From Streptomyces aurantiacus (GTDB lineage: Bacteria > Actinomycetota > Actinomycetes > Streptomycetales > Streptomycetaceae): 64,000 nucleotides of DNA. A program made the translations under genes and the position numbers. The notes under the pieces were generated by a model, which ran no database searches, was not told the origin of the DNA, and was given only the letters and a program-made list of their open reading frames with translations. Below, one piece after another: positions 10,029-19,179 of this stretch (the first letter of the stretch is position 1; each line of letters opens with the position of its first letter). The stretch is taken from the NCBI RefSeq assembly GCF_027107535.1, contig NZ_CP114283.1:2046001-2110000 (forward strand), written 5' to 3'.

Positions 10029-10748
10029 ATGACGGACCGTAGGGCCGAACTCGCCGCGAACCTGGCGAAGGTGGAGGAACGCATCGCCGCGGCGTGCGTG
10101 GCCGCCGGGCGCAAGCGCGAAGAGGTGACCCTGATCGTGGTCACCAAGACCTACCCGGCCGAGGATGTGCGGATCCTGTCGGAACTGGGTGTCCGGCATG
10201 TCGCCGAGAACCGTGACCAGGACGCGGCGCCCAAGGCCGAAGCCTGTTCCGATCTGCCCCTTTCCTGGAATTTCGTGGGCCAGTTGCAGACGAACAAGGT
10301 GCGTTCCGTGGTCGGTTACGCGGATGTCGTGCAGTCCGTAGACCGGGCACGGCTCGTCACCGCCCTGTCGAAGGAGGCGGAGCGGTCGGGCCGCGAAGTG
10401 GGCTGCCTCATCCAGGTCGCGCTCGACGCGGAGGAGGGTGGACGGGGCGAGCGCGGTGGTGTAGGGCCCGACGGCGTCGAGGAGTTGGGCGGCCTCGTCG
10501 CACAGGCTCCGGGGCTGCGGCTCGACGGACTGATGACCGTCGCCCCGCTCACCGGCCCGTACGCGGGGCGTGAACTGGCGGCGTTCGGGCGGCTGATGGA
10601 TTTGTCGACTGACCTGCGCCGCGCTCATCCGGCTGCGAACATGGTCTCGGCAGGGATGAGTGCGGACCTCGAGCAAGCAGTGGCGGCCGGAGCGACACAT
10701 GTGCGCGTCGGCACTGCGGTACTCGGCGTCCGCCCCAGGCTCGGGTAA
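10029..10748 (+). CDS. ylmE: YlmE/YggS-family PLP homeostasis protein
   Basis: 239 aa, ATG start 6 bases after pgeF. Single-domain PLP-binding TIM barrel (fold type III), thought to carry or buffer pyridoxal phosphate rather than catalyse a known reaction. The Schiff-base lysine is in VVTKTYP (Lys40). Further landmarks are [15 protein letters not shown] (family: W/FIGxLQxNK), [10 protein letters not shown] and [20 protein letters not shown] near the C-terminus. Part of the conserved ftsZ-pgeF-ylmE-sepF-ylmG-divIVA block. Confidence 0.92.
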   Translation: MTDRRAELAANLAKVEERIAAACVAAGRKREEVTLIVVTKTYPAEDVRILSELGVRHVAENRDQDAAPKAEACSDLPLSWNFVGQLQTNKVRSVVGYADVVQSVDRARLVTALSKEAERSGREVGCLIQVALDAEEGGRGERGGVGPDGVEELGGLVAQAPGLRLDGLMTVAPLTGPYAGRELAAFGRLMDLSTDLRRAHPAANMVSAGMSADLEQAVAAGATHVRVGTAVLGVRPRLG

Positions 10749-10876
10749 CGTCGCCAAGAAGTCGGACCACAGCAGAAAATATGGTCATTACCGCCGATCG
10801 GCGGGCATACGACCTCGTGGATCGCGGGCACTTGGCAACAGTCAGCCGATCCACCACAGAGCGGAGGACTCAGAGC

Positions 10877-11518
10877 ATGGCCGGCGCGATGCGCAAGATG
10901 GCGGTCTACCTCGGCCTCGTGGAGGACGATGGGTACGACGGCAGGGGCTTCGACCCCGACGACGACTTCGAGCCCGAACTCGATCCGGAGCCCGAGCGGG
11001 ACCGCCGGCGGCATGAGCCGCCGCATCAGTCGCACCAGTCACATCAGTCCCAACGGGACGAATCGGTACGAGTGGTGCAACCGTCGGTCCAGCGTGATCC
11101 CGTGCCCCATTCCGCTTCGCTGTCCGCGGAATCCGGGCGTCCGGCGCGAATCGCCCCCGTGGCGTCCATCACACAAGAACGTCAAAGCCTGGAGAAGAAC
11201 GCACCGGTGATCATGCCCAAGGTCGTGTCGGAACGAGAGCCGTACAGGATCACCACGCTGCACCCCCGGACCTACAACGAGGCCCGTACCATCGGGGAAC
11301 ACTTCCGTGAGGGCACCCCGGTGATCATGAATCTGACTGAGATGGATGACACAGACGCGAAGCGACTTGTCGACTTTGCGGCCGGTTTGGTGTTTGGTCT
11401 TCACGGCAGCATCGAGCGGGTGACGCAGAAGGTGTTCCTGTTGTCGCCTGCTAACGTCGATGTCACGGCGGAGGACAAGGCTCGCATCGCAGAGGGCGGG
11501 TTCTTCAACCAGAGCTGA
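10877..11518 (+). CDS. sepF: SepF, Z-ring membrane anchor
   Basis: 213 aa from ATG 10877, with GGAGGA upstream; the frame is open to 10781 but without a better start. SepF binds the FtsZ tail and bundles or anchors filaments; in actinobacteria it takes the place of FtsA. The N-terminal amphipathic peptide [14 protein letters not shown] fits membrane binding. Residues ~20-110 are an acidic then His/Gln-rich linker ([10 protein letters not shown]). The DUF552 core runs from about [15 protein letters not shown] to the C-terminus, including [13 protein letters not shown] and [17 protein letters not shown]. The 128-base gap after ylmE may hold its own promoter. Confidence 0.94.
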   Translation: MAGAMRKMAVYLGLVEDDGYDGRGFDPDDDFEPELDPEPERDRRRHEPPHQSHQSHQSQRDESVRVVQPSVQRDPVPHSASLSAESGRPARIAPVASITQERQSLEKNAPVIMPKVVSEREPYRITTLHPRTYNEARTIGEHFREGTPVIMNLTEMDDTDAKRLVDFAAGLVFGLHGSIERVTQKVFLLSPANVDVTAEDKARIAEGGFFNQS

Positions 11519-11567
11519 GACGCAGGACCGGACAAGCACGGAAACAGGGGAGAGGGACGCACGGATC

Positions 11568-11852
11568 ATGAGCGTGGTTGCGCAGGTTCTCTACGTCGCG
11601 CTGATGTGTTTCCTCATCGTGCTGATCTTCCGGTTGGTCATGGACTATGTCTTCCAGTTCGCCCGCTCATGGCAACCCGGCAAGGCGATGGTGGTCGTTC
11701 TGGAGGCCACCTACACTGTCACTGATCCACCGCTCAAGCTTCTGCGGCGGTTCATTCCGCCGCTACGTCTCGGGGGCGTGGCGCTCGACCTGTCCTTCTT
11801 CGTACTGATGATCATCGTCTACATCCTGATCTCCGTTGTGAGCCGGCTGTGA
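11568..11852 (+). CDS. ylmG: YlmG/YggT-family membrane protein
   Basis: 94 aa from ATG 11568, with the RBS GGGGAGAGGG upstream. Two hydrophobic segments (about 4-25 and 68-91) flank the conserved YggT core, which includes the loop motif DPPLKLLRRFIPPLRLGG. The family is linked to chromosome or division organisation in bacteria and plastids; its biochemical role is not settled. It belongs to the sepF-ylmG-divIVA string and is probably co-transcribed with both. Confidence 0.88.
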   Translation: MSVVAQVLYVALMCFLIVLIFRLVMDYVFQFARSWQPGKAMVVVLEATYTVTDPPLKLLRRFIPPLRLGGVALDLSFFVLMIIVYILISVVSRL

Positions 11853-11907
11853 ACGATACGGTCTTGCCGAACGCCGACGATGCCGACGACTACGTTGAGG
11901 TGAAGAG

Positions 11908-13092
11908 ATGCCGTTGACCCCCGAGGACGTGCGGAACAAGCAGTTCACGACCGTCCGCCTCCGAGAAGGCTATGACGAGGACGAGGTCGATGCCTTCCTC
12001 GATGAGGTCGAAGCCGAACTGACCCGCCTGCTCCGCGAGAACGAGGACCTGCGCGCCAAGCTGGCCGCCGCCACACGCGCCGCCGCGCAGAACCAGCAAC
12101 AGGGCATGCGCAAGCCGCCCGAACAGGACCAGCAGCAACAGCAGGGCCCGCCACAGGGCATGCGTGGTCCCGGTGCTCCCGTACCCGCCGGCATATCGGG
12201 CCCGCCGCAGCAGCAGATGGGTGGCCCCATGGGCGGCCCGCCCCAGCTGCCGAGCGGTGCGCCGCAGCTGCCCGCCGGCCCCAGCGGCCAGGGTGGCCAG
12301 CAGGGTCCCGGCCCGATGGGTCAGGGCCCCATGGGCCAGGGACCGATGGGCCAGGGCCCCGGTCAGATGCAGGGGCAGATGCAGCAGATGCAGCAGCAGC
12401 AGCAGATGCAGCAGCAGATGCCCCAGCAGATGGGCGGCCCGATGGGTGGCCCCATGGGCGGTCACGGACCGCAGATGGGACAGCCCGGTCAGGGCCCCGG
12501 TGGCGACAGCGCCGCTCGCGTCCTCTCGCTGGCCCAGCAGACCGCCGACCAGGCGATCGCCGAGGCCCGTTCCGAGGCCAACAAGATCGTCGGCGAGGCC
12601 CGCAGCCGCGCCGAGGGCCTGGAGCGCGACGCCCGCGCCAAGGCCGACGCTCTGGAGCGGGACGCGCAGGAGAAGCACCGCGTCGCGATGGGGTCCCTGG
12701 AGTCCGCCCGCGCCACGCTGGAGCGCAAGGTCGAGGACCTGCGCGGCTTCGAGCGCGAGTACCGCACGCGCCTGAAGTCCTACCTGGAGTCGCAGCTGCG
12801 TCAGCTGGAGACCCAGGCCGACGACTCGCTGGCTCCGCCGCGTACACCGGCGACCGCCTCGCTCCCCTCGTCGCCGAGCCCGTCCATGGCTCCGGCCGGG
12901 GCGAGCGCGCCGTCCTACGGTGGCAACCAGATGGGCGGCCCCGGTCCCGGGGCTCCGTCCTACGGCGGCCAGCAGCAGATGTCGCCGGCCATGACCCAGC
13001 CGATGGCGCCGGTGCGGCCGCAGGGCCCGTCGCCCATGCAGCAGGCGCCCTCGCCGATGCGTGGCTTCCTGATCGACGAGGACGACAACTGA
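11908..13092 (+). CDS. divIVA: DivIVA, polar growth and polarity determinant
   Basis: 394 aa, ATG start after GAGGTGAAGAG. In Streptomyces DivIVA assembles at hyphal tips, directs tip extension and branching, and is essential. The membrane-curvature domain is at the N-terminus ([20 protein letters not shown] and [20 protein letters not shown]) with a first coiled coil to ~65. A very long Gln/Pro/Gly/Met-rich insert (about 70-200, with repeated PMGQG and QQM units) separates it from the second, Ala/Glu/Arg-rich coiled coil (about 205-305). A Pro/Gly-rich tail follows. The long insert is typical of streptomycete DivIVA and is encoded by repetitive DNA. Confidence 0.97.
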   Translation: MPLTPEDVRNKQFTTVRLREGYDEDEVDAFLDEVEAELTRLLRENEDLRAKLAAATRAAAQNQQQGMRKPPEQDQQQQQGPPQGMRGPGAPVPAGISGPPQQQMGGPMGGPPQLPSGAPQLPAGPSGQGGQQGPGPMGQGPMGQGPMGQGPGQMQGQMQQMQQQQQMQQQMPQQMGGPMGGPMGGHGPQMGQPGQGPGGDSAARVLSLAQQTADQAIAEARSEANKIVGEARSRAEGLERDARAKADALERDAQEKHRVAMGSLESARATLERKVEDLRGFEREYRTRLKSYLESQLRQLETQADDSLAPPRTPATASLPSSPSPSMAPAGASAPSYGGNQMGGPGPGAPSYGGQQQMSPAMTQPMAPVRPQGPSPMQQAPSPMRGFLIDEDDN

Positions 13093-13128
13093 CGGCCTCC
13101 GGTACGCCTTAGGCGTCGGCAGCGTTCA

Positions 13129-13166
13129 GGGCGGAGCCCCCGGAATCCCGGGGGCTCCGCCCTTTT
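13129..13166 (+). terminator. Terminator of the division cluster
   Basis: A perfect 15-bp stem, 13129-13143 with 13148-13162, with loop AATC, is followed by TTTT at 13163-13166. It lies 36 bases after the divIVA stop and is a textbook intrinsic terminator. Confidence 0.93.
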
Positions 13167-13262
13167 GGCGTGTCCGGCCGGACAACCCGGGGGTGCCCGG
13201 CCGGAGAGGCTCCTGCTGTACGTGTTCGGGTACGGGCGCACCTGTGCGCGGGTACGCAACGC

Positions 13263-13307
13263 CGAAGGCCCGGGTCCGCCGAGAATCTCGGCGGACCCGG
13301 GCCTTCG
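13263..13307 (-). terminator. ileS terminator hairpin
   Basis: A perfect 22-base inverted repeat, 13263-13284 with 13286-13307, lies 40 bases past the ileS stop on the minus strand. There is no clear U-run on that strand, as is common in Streptomyces. It also separates the convergent divIVA and ileS transcripts. Confidence 0.88.
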
Positions 13308-13347
13308 ACGGGCTGCGGCGCCCTGGCCGTGTCTTCCCCGCTTCTCG

Positions 13348-16300
13348 CTACGCCTTGCGCAGGCGGAACGTCAGCGACAAGGACTCGTCCGTGAACGGGG
13401 AGCCGTAGCTGTCGTCCGCCGCACCCTGCCCGAAGTCGGTGGCGAGCACCTCGTCGGCGATCAGCGCGGAGTGCTCGGTGAGCGCCGCGACGACCTTCGG
13501 GTCCGTGGACGTCCAGCGCAGGGCGATCCGGTCGGCCACGTCGAGGCCGCTGTTCTTGCGGGCCTCCTGGATGAGACGGATCGCGTCACGGGCGAGGCCT
13601 GCCTGGCGCAGCTCCTCGGTGAGCTCCAGGTCGAGGGCGACCGTCGCACCGGAGTCCGACGCGACGGACCAGCCCTCACGCGGGGTCTCCGTGATGATCA
13701 CCTCGTCCGGGGCGAGCGTCACGGTCTCACCGTCGACCTCCACCGAGGCCGTGCCCTCGCGCAGCGCCAGCGACAGCGCGGCCGCGTCCGCCTCGGCGAC
13801 AGCCTTCGCCACCGCCTGGACGCCCTTGCCGAATCGCTTGCCCAGTGCCCGGAAGTTGGCCTTGGCCGTCGTGTCGACCAGCGAACCGCCCACGTCCGCG
13901 AGAGACGCGAGCGAGCTCACGTTCAGCTCCTCCGTGATCTGCGCGTGCAGTTCGCGGTCGAGGGAGGCGAAGCCGGTCGCGGCGACCAGCGCGCGGGACA
14001 GCGGCTGACGCGTCTTCACACCCGACTCCGCGCGCGTGGCACGGCCGAGCTCCACGAGACGGCGTACCAGCACCATCTGCTTCGACAGCTCCGGGTCGAT
14101 GGCGGACAGGTCCGCCTCCGGCCAGGACGTCAGATGTACGGACTCGGGGGCTCCCTCGGTCACGGGCACCACCAGGTCCTGCCAGACCCGCTCGGTGATG
14201 AACGGGGTCAGCGGGGCCATCAGGCGTGTGACCGTCTCGACGACCTCGTGCAGGGTGCGCAGCGCCGCCTTGTCGCCCTGCCAGAAGCGGCGACGGGAGC
14301 GGCGTACGTACCAGTTGGACAGGTCGTCGACGAAGGCCGAGAGAAGCTTGCCGGCGCGCTGGGTGTCGTACGCCTCCAGAGCCTGCGTCACCTGGTCGGT
14401 GAGCGCGTGGAGTTCGGACAGGAGCCAGCGGTCGAGGACCGGGCGGTCCGCCGGGGCCGGATCGGCGCTGCTGGGTGCCCAGTTGGCCGTGCGCGCGTAC
14501 AGGGCCTGGAAGGCGACCGTGTTCCAGTACGTGAGGAGCGTCTTGCGGACGACCTCCTGGATGGTTCCGTGACCGACGCGGCGGGCCGCCCAGGGGGAGC
14601 CGCCGGCCGCCATGAACCAGCGGACGGCGTCCGCGCCGTGCTGGTCCATCAGCGGGATCGGCTGCAGGATGTTGCCCAGGTGCTTGGACATCTTGCGGCC
14701 GTCCTCGGCGAGGATGTGGCCCAGGCACACTACGTTCTCGTACGACGACTTGTCGAAGACGAGCGTGCCGACGGCCATCAGTGTGTAGAACCAGCCGCGC
14801 GTCTGGTCGATGGCCTCCGAGATGAACTGCGCCGGGTAGCGGCTCTCGAAGAGCTCCTTGTTCTTGTACGGGTAGCCCCACTGCGCGAACGGCATCGAAC
14901 CCGAGTCGTACCAGGCGTCGATTACCTCCGGCACGCGCGTGGCCGTCTTCTCGCGCTGGGCCTTCTCGCACTGGGGGCAGGCGAAGGTGACGTCGTCGAT
15001 GAACGGGCGGTGCGGGTCGAGCTCCGACTGGTCGCTTCCGGTCAGCGTGGTGAGCTCTGCGCGGGAGCCGACGACGGTGAGGTGGTCGTCCTCGCAGCGC
15101 CAGATCGGCAGCGGGGTGCCCCAGTAGCGGTTGCGGGACAGGGCCCAGTCGATGTTGTTGTTCAGCCAGTCGCCGTAGCGGCCGTTCTTGACCGAGTCCG
15201 GGAACCAGTTGGTCTTCTCGTTCTCCTGGAGAAGACGGTCCTTGATGGCTGTGGTGCGGATGTACCAGGACGGCTGCGCGTAGTAGAGGAGCGCGGTGTG
15301 GCAGCGCCAGCAGTGCGGATAGCTGTGCTCGTACGGGATGTGCTTGAAGAGCAGGCCGCGGCTTTGGAGGTCCTCCGTGAGCTTTTCGTCGGCCTTCTTG
15401 AAGAAGACACCGCCCACGAGGGGAACGTCCTCCTCGAAGGTGCCGTCGGGGCGCACGGGGTTCACGACCGGCAGGCCGTACTCGCGGCAGACCTTGAGGT
15501 CGTCCTCACCGAAGGCGGGGGACTGGTGGACCAGACCCGTGCCGTCCTCGGTGGTCACGTACTCGGCGTTGACCACGTAGTGGGCCTCGGCCGGGAACTC
15601 GACGAGCTCGAACGGACGCTGGTACGTCCAGCGCTCCATCTCGGCGCCGGTGAAGGACCGGCCGGTGACCTCCCAGCCCTCACCGAGCGCCTTCTCGAGG
15701 AGCGGCTCGGCGACGACGAGCTTCTCGTCACCGGACGGGCTCGTCGCGACCACGTAGGTGACCTCGGGGTGGGCGGCGACCGCGGTGTTGGACACGAGCG
15801 TCCACGGGGTCGTCGTCCACACCAGGAGCGCGGCCTCGCCCGCGAGCGGACCGGAGGTGAGCGGGAAGCGGACGAACACCGAGGGGTCGACGACCGTCTC
15901 GTAGCCCTGCGCCAGCTCGTGGTCCGACAGGCCGGTGCCGCAGCGCGGGCACCAGGGGGCGACGCGGTGGTCCTGGACCAGCAGGCCCTTGTTGAAGATC
16001 TCCTTGAGCGACCACCAGACGGACTCGATGTACTCCGGGTCCATGGTCCGGTAGGGGTCGTTGAGGTCGGCCCAGTAACCCATGCGGGTCGTGAGCTCCT
16101 CGAAGGCGTCGGTGTGACGGGTCACGGACTCGCGGCACCTGGCGTTGAACTCGGCGATGCCGTACGCCTCGATGTCCTTCTTGCCCGTGAAGCCGAGCTC
16201 CTTCTCGACCGCCAGCTCCACCGGGAGGCCGTGGCAGTCCCAGCCGGCCTTGCGGGCCACGTGGTAGCCGCGCATGGTGCGGAAGCGCGGGAAGACGTCC

Positions 16301-16521
16301 TTGAAGACGCGCGCCTCGATGTGGTGGGCGCCGGGCATGCCGTTGGCCGTGGGGGGGCCTTCGTAGAACACCCACTCCGGGCGGCCCTCGGACTGCTCCA
16401 GGGTCTTGGCGAAGATCTTCTGCTCACGCCAGAAGTCGAGCACCGCGTGCTCGAGGGCGGGCAGGTCGACCTGGGCCGGGACCTGGCGGTACTGCGGCTG
16501 TGTACTCGGCTGCGTGTTCAA
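13348..16521 (-). CDS. ileS: IleS, isoleucyl-tRNA synthetase
   Basis: 1057 aa from a TTG start at 16521, chosen because GGAGGAAG lies 4 bases upstream and is the element controlled by the T-box; an ATG at 16581 would place coding sequence inside the riboswitch. Class I synthetase charging tRNA-Ile, with a CP1 editing domain. The HIGH-type motif appears as GAHH (about 64-67, in NGMPGAHHIEARVFKD). GWDCHGLPVE follows, and the KMSKS motif is KMSKH (about 610, in DGRKMSKHLGN). GWDCHGLPVE is typical of eukaryote-like IleS2 enzymes, which tend to resist mupirocin (family knowledge; not tested here). Length is normal. Confidence 0.95.
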   Translation of the reverse strand: MNTQPSTQPQYRQVPAQVDLPALEHAVLDFWREQKIFAKTLEQSEGRPEWVFYEGPPTANGMPGAHHIEARVFKDVFPRFRTMRGYHVARKAGWDCHGLPVELAVEKELGFTGKKDIEAYGIAEFNARCRESVTRHTDAFEELTTRMGYWADLNDPYRTMDPEYIESVWWSLKEIFNKGLLVQDHRVAPWCPRCGTGLSDHELAQGYETVVDPSVFVRFPLTSGPLAGEAALLVWTTTPWTLVSNTAVAAHPEVTYVVATSPSGDEKLVVAEPLLEKALGEGWEVTGRSFTGAEMERWTYQRPFELVEFPAEAHYVVNAEYVTTEDGTGLVHQSPAFGEDDLKVCREYGLPVVNPVRPDGTFEEDVPLVGGVFFKKADEKLTEDLQSRGLLFKHIPYEHSYPHCWRCHTALLYYAQPSWYIRTTAIKDRLLQENEKTNWFPDSVKNGRYGDWLNNNIDWALSRNRYWGTPLPIWRCEDDHLTVVGSRAELTTLTGSDQSELDPHRPFIDDVTFACPQCEKAQREKTATRVPEVIDAWYDSGSMPFAQWGYPYKNKELFESRYPAQFISEAIDQTRGWFYTLMAVGTLVFDKSSYENVVCLGHILAEDGRKMSKHLGNILQPIPLMDQHGADAVRWFMAAGGSPWAARRVGHGTIQEVVRKTLLTYWNTVAFQALYARTANWAPSSADPAPADRPVLDRWLLSELHALTDQVTQALEAYDTQRAGKLLSAFVDDLSNWYVRRSRRRFWQGDKAALRTLHEVVETVTRLMAPLTPFITERVWQDLVVPVTEGAPESVHLTSWPEADLSAIDPELSKQMVLVRRLVELGRATRAESGVKTRQPLSRALVAATGFASLDRELHAQITEELNVSSLASLADVGGSLVDTTAKANFRALGKRFGKGVQAVAKAVAEADAAALSLALREGTASVEVDGETVTLAPDEVIITETPREGWSVASDSGATVALDLELTEELRQAGLARDAIRLIQEARKNSGLDVADRIALRWTSTDPKVVAALTEHSALIADEVLATDFGQGAADDSYGSPFTDESLSLTFRLRKA

Positions 16522-16825
16522 CGAGCTTCCTCCGGCGGACTTTCTGCCTTCCGTCCGGAGGGACGAGAGCTGTGCTGTCACCTACGCCGTGTGCGGCGCG
16601 CTCCCGCGGTACCACCCTCCTTGGCCCTCCGCCGCCGCATACGCGCCGGTGAGCCCCCTCATTGGGGTCGCGATGCCGGGTCTACCGGCCGCTGCTGCCT
16701 CGCTGCGGCTTTCTTCCGGCGGCTCCGGGGTGATCTTCGCTTCGCGCTCGCCCCCGGGCTCACACCGTCCCCGGGTCGCTCTTGGCCGCGTACGCCGCTA
16801 CTCGTCCCCATCCACGCTTCTCGCT
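16522..16825 (-). promoter_or_regulatory. T-box riboswitch controlling ileS (translational type)
   Basis: Read on the minus strand, the leader contains the T-box core AGGGTGGTACCGCGGGAG (16618-16601), an excellent match to the consensus that pairs with the uncharged tRNA acceptor end. Upstream is a GACGAGTAG element near 16800-16810 typical of the base of stem I. An ATC isoleucine codon lies in GAAGATCACCCCGGAG at 16734-16732, a good specifier candidate. Downstream, CCTCCGGAC (16561-16553) can pair with GTCCGCCGGAGG (16540-16529) and hide the RBS. This is a sequestrator, so control is probably at translation, as reported for actinobacterial ileS T-boxes. The 5' limit is approximate. Confidence 0.9.
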
Positions 16826-17132
16826 CCGCCCAGTGTACGGCGCCCGGCCGACAGTGGCAGACCGGTTTTACGGGTTCGCGGAGGCGGCGCGGCGGGGCGT
16901 GGGGAGAGGGGCGCACTGAGCCGAATGCCGAGGCGCCGGTGTTCGCATTCTGGGACGGTCCCCTCGGCGGGTTACCGGGCGGGGAGCTGGGCACAACGCT
17001 TGCAGACTCGTCGTGCGGTACGCGCGGGGCGGGCGGATCGGGCGGCGTGCCCCGTTGCCGCGGGACTCAAGTCGATTTATCGTCCCAGCACGATTCGCGT
17101 GCAAGGTCACAGAATGTGAAGGGGCCGCGGCC
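16826..17132. other. Intergenic region between ileS T-box and dksA-like gene
   Basis: About 307 bases separating two divergent transcription units. It must hold the ileS promoter (minus) and probably the promoter of the zinc-finger gene (plus). I see no convincing gene or hairpin. GTCGATTTATCG near 17070-17082 is a local AT-rich patch that may belong to the plus-strand promoter. Confidence 0.4.
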
Positions 17133-18272
17133 ATGGTGGCGAAAAAGACCGCCGTACAGCAGTCGGCGTCCGGCAGATCCATGGGGGCGGCCGGTGGCTC
17201 CGAGGCAGCGGCCAAGGAAGTCGGCGGCAAGAAGAGCGCGGCCGGGAAGCCGGCCGCCGCGAAGAAGCCTCCCGACCGGCCGGCCGACGGGACAGCCGCC
17301 CAGAAGAGAGCTCGTACCAAGACGACCACCACGAAGTCGACCGTCACGAGAACGGCCTCTACGAAGACGGCCGCCACCGGATCGGCCTCTTCGAAGACGG
17401 CCTCCACGAAAACGACTGCCACCAAGCCGGCCGCTGGGAGGGCGGCCTCCACGAAGACGGCCCCTGCCGAGAAGGCGGGCTCTGCGAAGAAGGCCGTCGG
17501 CGGGACGGCGGCCGTGAGGAGAGCGGGTACGAAGACCGGGTCCGCGAAGACGGCCGGCGCCGAGGCCGTTCCGGAGAAGGAGACCGCCGCCCCGGTGAAG
17601 CGGGCGGCTCGCAGGACAGCCGCCAAGAAGAGTGCCTCGGTGCAGGGTGCCGCCGCCGAGGGGGCGGAGGGCCCCGCCACGGCGTCCTCCAGGAGTGCGG
17701 GCCGAAAAGGCACACGTACGGCCAAGAAGGCGGTCGCTTCCGCGGCCGAGGGAGCGGCGGAGGCCGCCGAGACGACGGGAGCCACGACGGTGGTTGCGAA
17801 GAAGACCTCTGGTACGGCCGCTGCGGCGGGCAAGGCCACCGCGGTTCCCAAGGCGCGGGTGGCCGCGGCGGAACCCGGCGAACTCGCGGTACGCCCCGGT
17901 GAGGACCCATGGACCCCTCAGGAAGCCACGGAGGCACGTGAGGAACTGCTCTCCGAGGCGCTCCGGCTGCGGGCCGAGATCACGCACACCGAGGAGTCCC
18001 TCGTGGGCCTGATGCGCGACTCCGGGGACGGCGCGGGCGACGACCAGGCGGACACCGGCACCAAGAACATCACACGCGAGAGCGAGATGGCGCTCGCGGC
18101 CAACGCCCGGGAGATGCTGGAGCAGACCGAGCGCGCCCTGGAACGGCTGGACGCGGGCACCTACGGCCTCTGCGAGATCTGCGGCAACGCCATCGGCAAG
18201 GCCCGCATGCAGGCCTTCCCGCGCGCCACCCTGTGCGTCGAGTGCAAGCAGAAGCAGGAGCGCCGCTACTGA
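17133..18272 (+). CDS. DksA/TraR zinc-finger protein with lysine/alanine-rich histone-like N-terminus
   Basis: 379 aa from ATG 17133 (a GTG follows immediately at 17136). The C-terminal ~120 residues are a TraR/DksA domain: a helical part (about 260-340, EATEAREELLSEALRLRAEI, LMRDSGDGAGDDQADTG) then a four-cysteine zinc finger, C347-x2-C350 and C368-x2-C371, ending CKQKQERRY. DksA-type proteins bind the RNA polymerase secondary channel, with or without ppGpp. The N-terminal ~245 residues are low complexity, rich in Lys, Ala and Thr with AAKK, TKT and SAKKA patterns resembling histone H1/HupS-like tails, so it may also bind DNA. The fusion is inferred from one uninterrupted frame. Confidence 0.85.
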   Translation: MVAKKTAVQQSASGRSMGAAGGSEAAAKEVGGKKSAAGKPAAAKKPPDRPADGTAAQKRARTKTTTTKSTVTRTASTKTAATGSASSKTASTKTTATKPAAGRAASTKTAPAEKAGSAKKAVGGTAAVRRAGTKTGSAKTAGAEAVPEKETAAPVKRAARRTAAKKSASVQGAAAEGAEGPATASSRSAGRKGTRTAKKAVASAAEGAAEAAETTGATTVVAKKTSGTAAAAGKATAVPKARVAAAEPGELAVRPGEDPWTPQEATEAREELLSEALRLRAEITHTEESLVGLMRDSGDGAGDDQADTGTKNITRESEMALAANAREMLEQTERALERLDAGTYGLCEICGNAIGKARMQAFPRATLCVECKQKQERRY

Positions 18273-18381
18273 CCGGTCACTGATCGACGGCCTTGCGCCC
18301 GGCGGGCCTCCTGAGCACATGGCCGCGGCGGCCCGTGCCGTACTCTCGTCCTCAGTCAGGCACCTAGGTTGAGGGACTCAC

Positions 18382-19128
18382 GTGGCAGAGGCGGAGCGCA
18401 TCATCGGTACGCCGGATACCCCGGGCGCGGCGGGGGCCGACCCGGAGCAGCCCGACAGGAGCGCGGCGTCGGGCGAGCGCTCGGACGCCGAGGGGGCGCG
18501 GGGCGCCGGGGCCGCGCGGCCCGGCCCTGCCGCCGGTCCCGGAGCCGATGCCGACTCCTCTTCCGGCCCTTCCGGTGACGATGCCGGCTCCACCGCCGAT
18601 TCGGGCTCCGAGGGATCGTCGGGCGAGGCCGGGCAGCCCCGGGGCAGGCGCCGGATCGCCGTGCTCTTCACGGTCGCCGGCCTGGCGTACGCGCTCGACC
18701 TGATCAGCAAGCTGATCGTGGTCGCGAAGCTGGAGCACCACGAGCCGATCGAGATCATCGGAGACTGGCTGCGGTTCGAGGCGATCCGCAACGCGGGCGC
18801 GGCCTTCGGCTTCGGCGAGGCCTTCACGATCATCTTCACGGTGATCGCCGCGGCTGTGATCGTGGTGATCGCCCGGCTCGCCCGCAAGCTCTACAGCCTG
18901 CCCTGGGCGATCGCGCTCGGCCTGCTGCTCGGCGGCGCTCTCGGCAATCTCACCGACCGGATCTTCCGTTCGCCGGGCGTCTTCGAGGGCGCGGTCGTCG
19001 ACTTCATCGCACCCAAGCACTTCGCGGTCTTCAACCTCGCCGACTCCGCGATCGTCTGCGGCGGCATCCTGATCGTGCTGCTGTCCTTCCGGGGCCTGGA
19101 CCCGGACGGCACCGTCCACAAGGACTGA
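18382..19128 (+). CDS. lspA: LspA, prolipoprotein signal peptidase (signal peptidase II)
   Basis: 248 aa, GTG start with GAGGGACTCAC upstream. Aspartyl protease of the inner membrane that removes signal peptides from lipid-modified prolipoproteins made by Lgt (lgt is at 57.4 kb here). Four TM helices begin at about residue 92. Catalytic aspartates are in NLTDRIFR (Asp192) and NLADSAIVC (Asp221), and the NAGAAFGF motif lies between. The first ~88 residues are a Ser/Gly/Ala-rich cytoplasmic extension, common in Streptomyces LspA but absent from E. coli LspA. Confidence 0.94.
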   Translation: MAEAERIIGTPDTPGAAGADPEQPDRSAASGERSDAEGARGAGAARPGPAAGPGADADSSSGPSGDDAGSTADSGSEGSSGEAGQPRGRRRIAVLFTVAGLAYALDLISKLIVVAKLEHHEPIEIIGDWLRFEAIRNAGAAFGFGEAFTIIFTVIAAAVIVVIARLARKLYSLPWAIALGLLLGGALGNLTDRIFRSPGVFEGAVVDFIAPKHFAVFNLADSAIVCGGILIVLLSFRGLDPDGTVHKD

Positions 19129-19167
19129 GCGGCCAGGCTGCCGTACGGCGGTGTCCGACCCGTCCGG

Positions 19168-19173
19168 CATACT
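19168..19173 (+). promoter_or_regulatory. Candidate -10 box for a leaderless rluD-type mRNA
   Basis: CATACT lies 6 bases before the GTG at 19180, with no Shine-Dalgarno sequence between. Spacing would put the transcription start on the start codon. Confidence 0.45.
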
Positions 19174-19179
19174 CGACGG

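Noticed and set aside
16522..16581. Longer ileS start at ATG 16581
   Set aside because: This region forms the sequestrator hairpin of the T-box and the TTG at 16521 has the RBS.
13165..17517. 1450-codon plus-strand open frame opposite ileS
   Set aside because: It is a third-position GC shadow of ileS; ileS has all family motifs and the T-box on the opposite strand.
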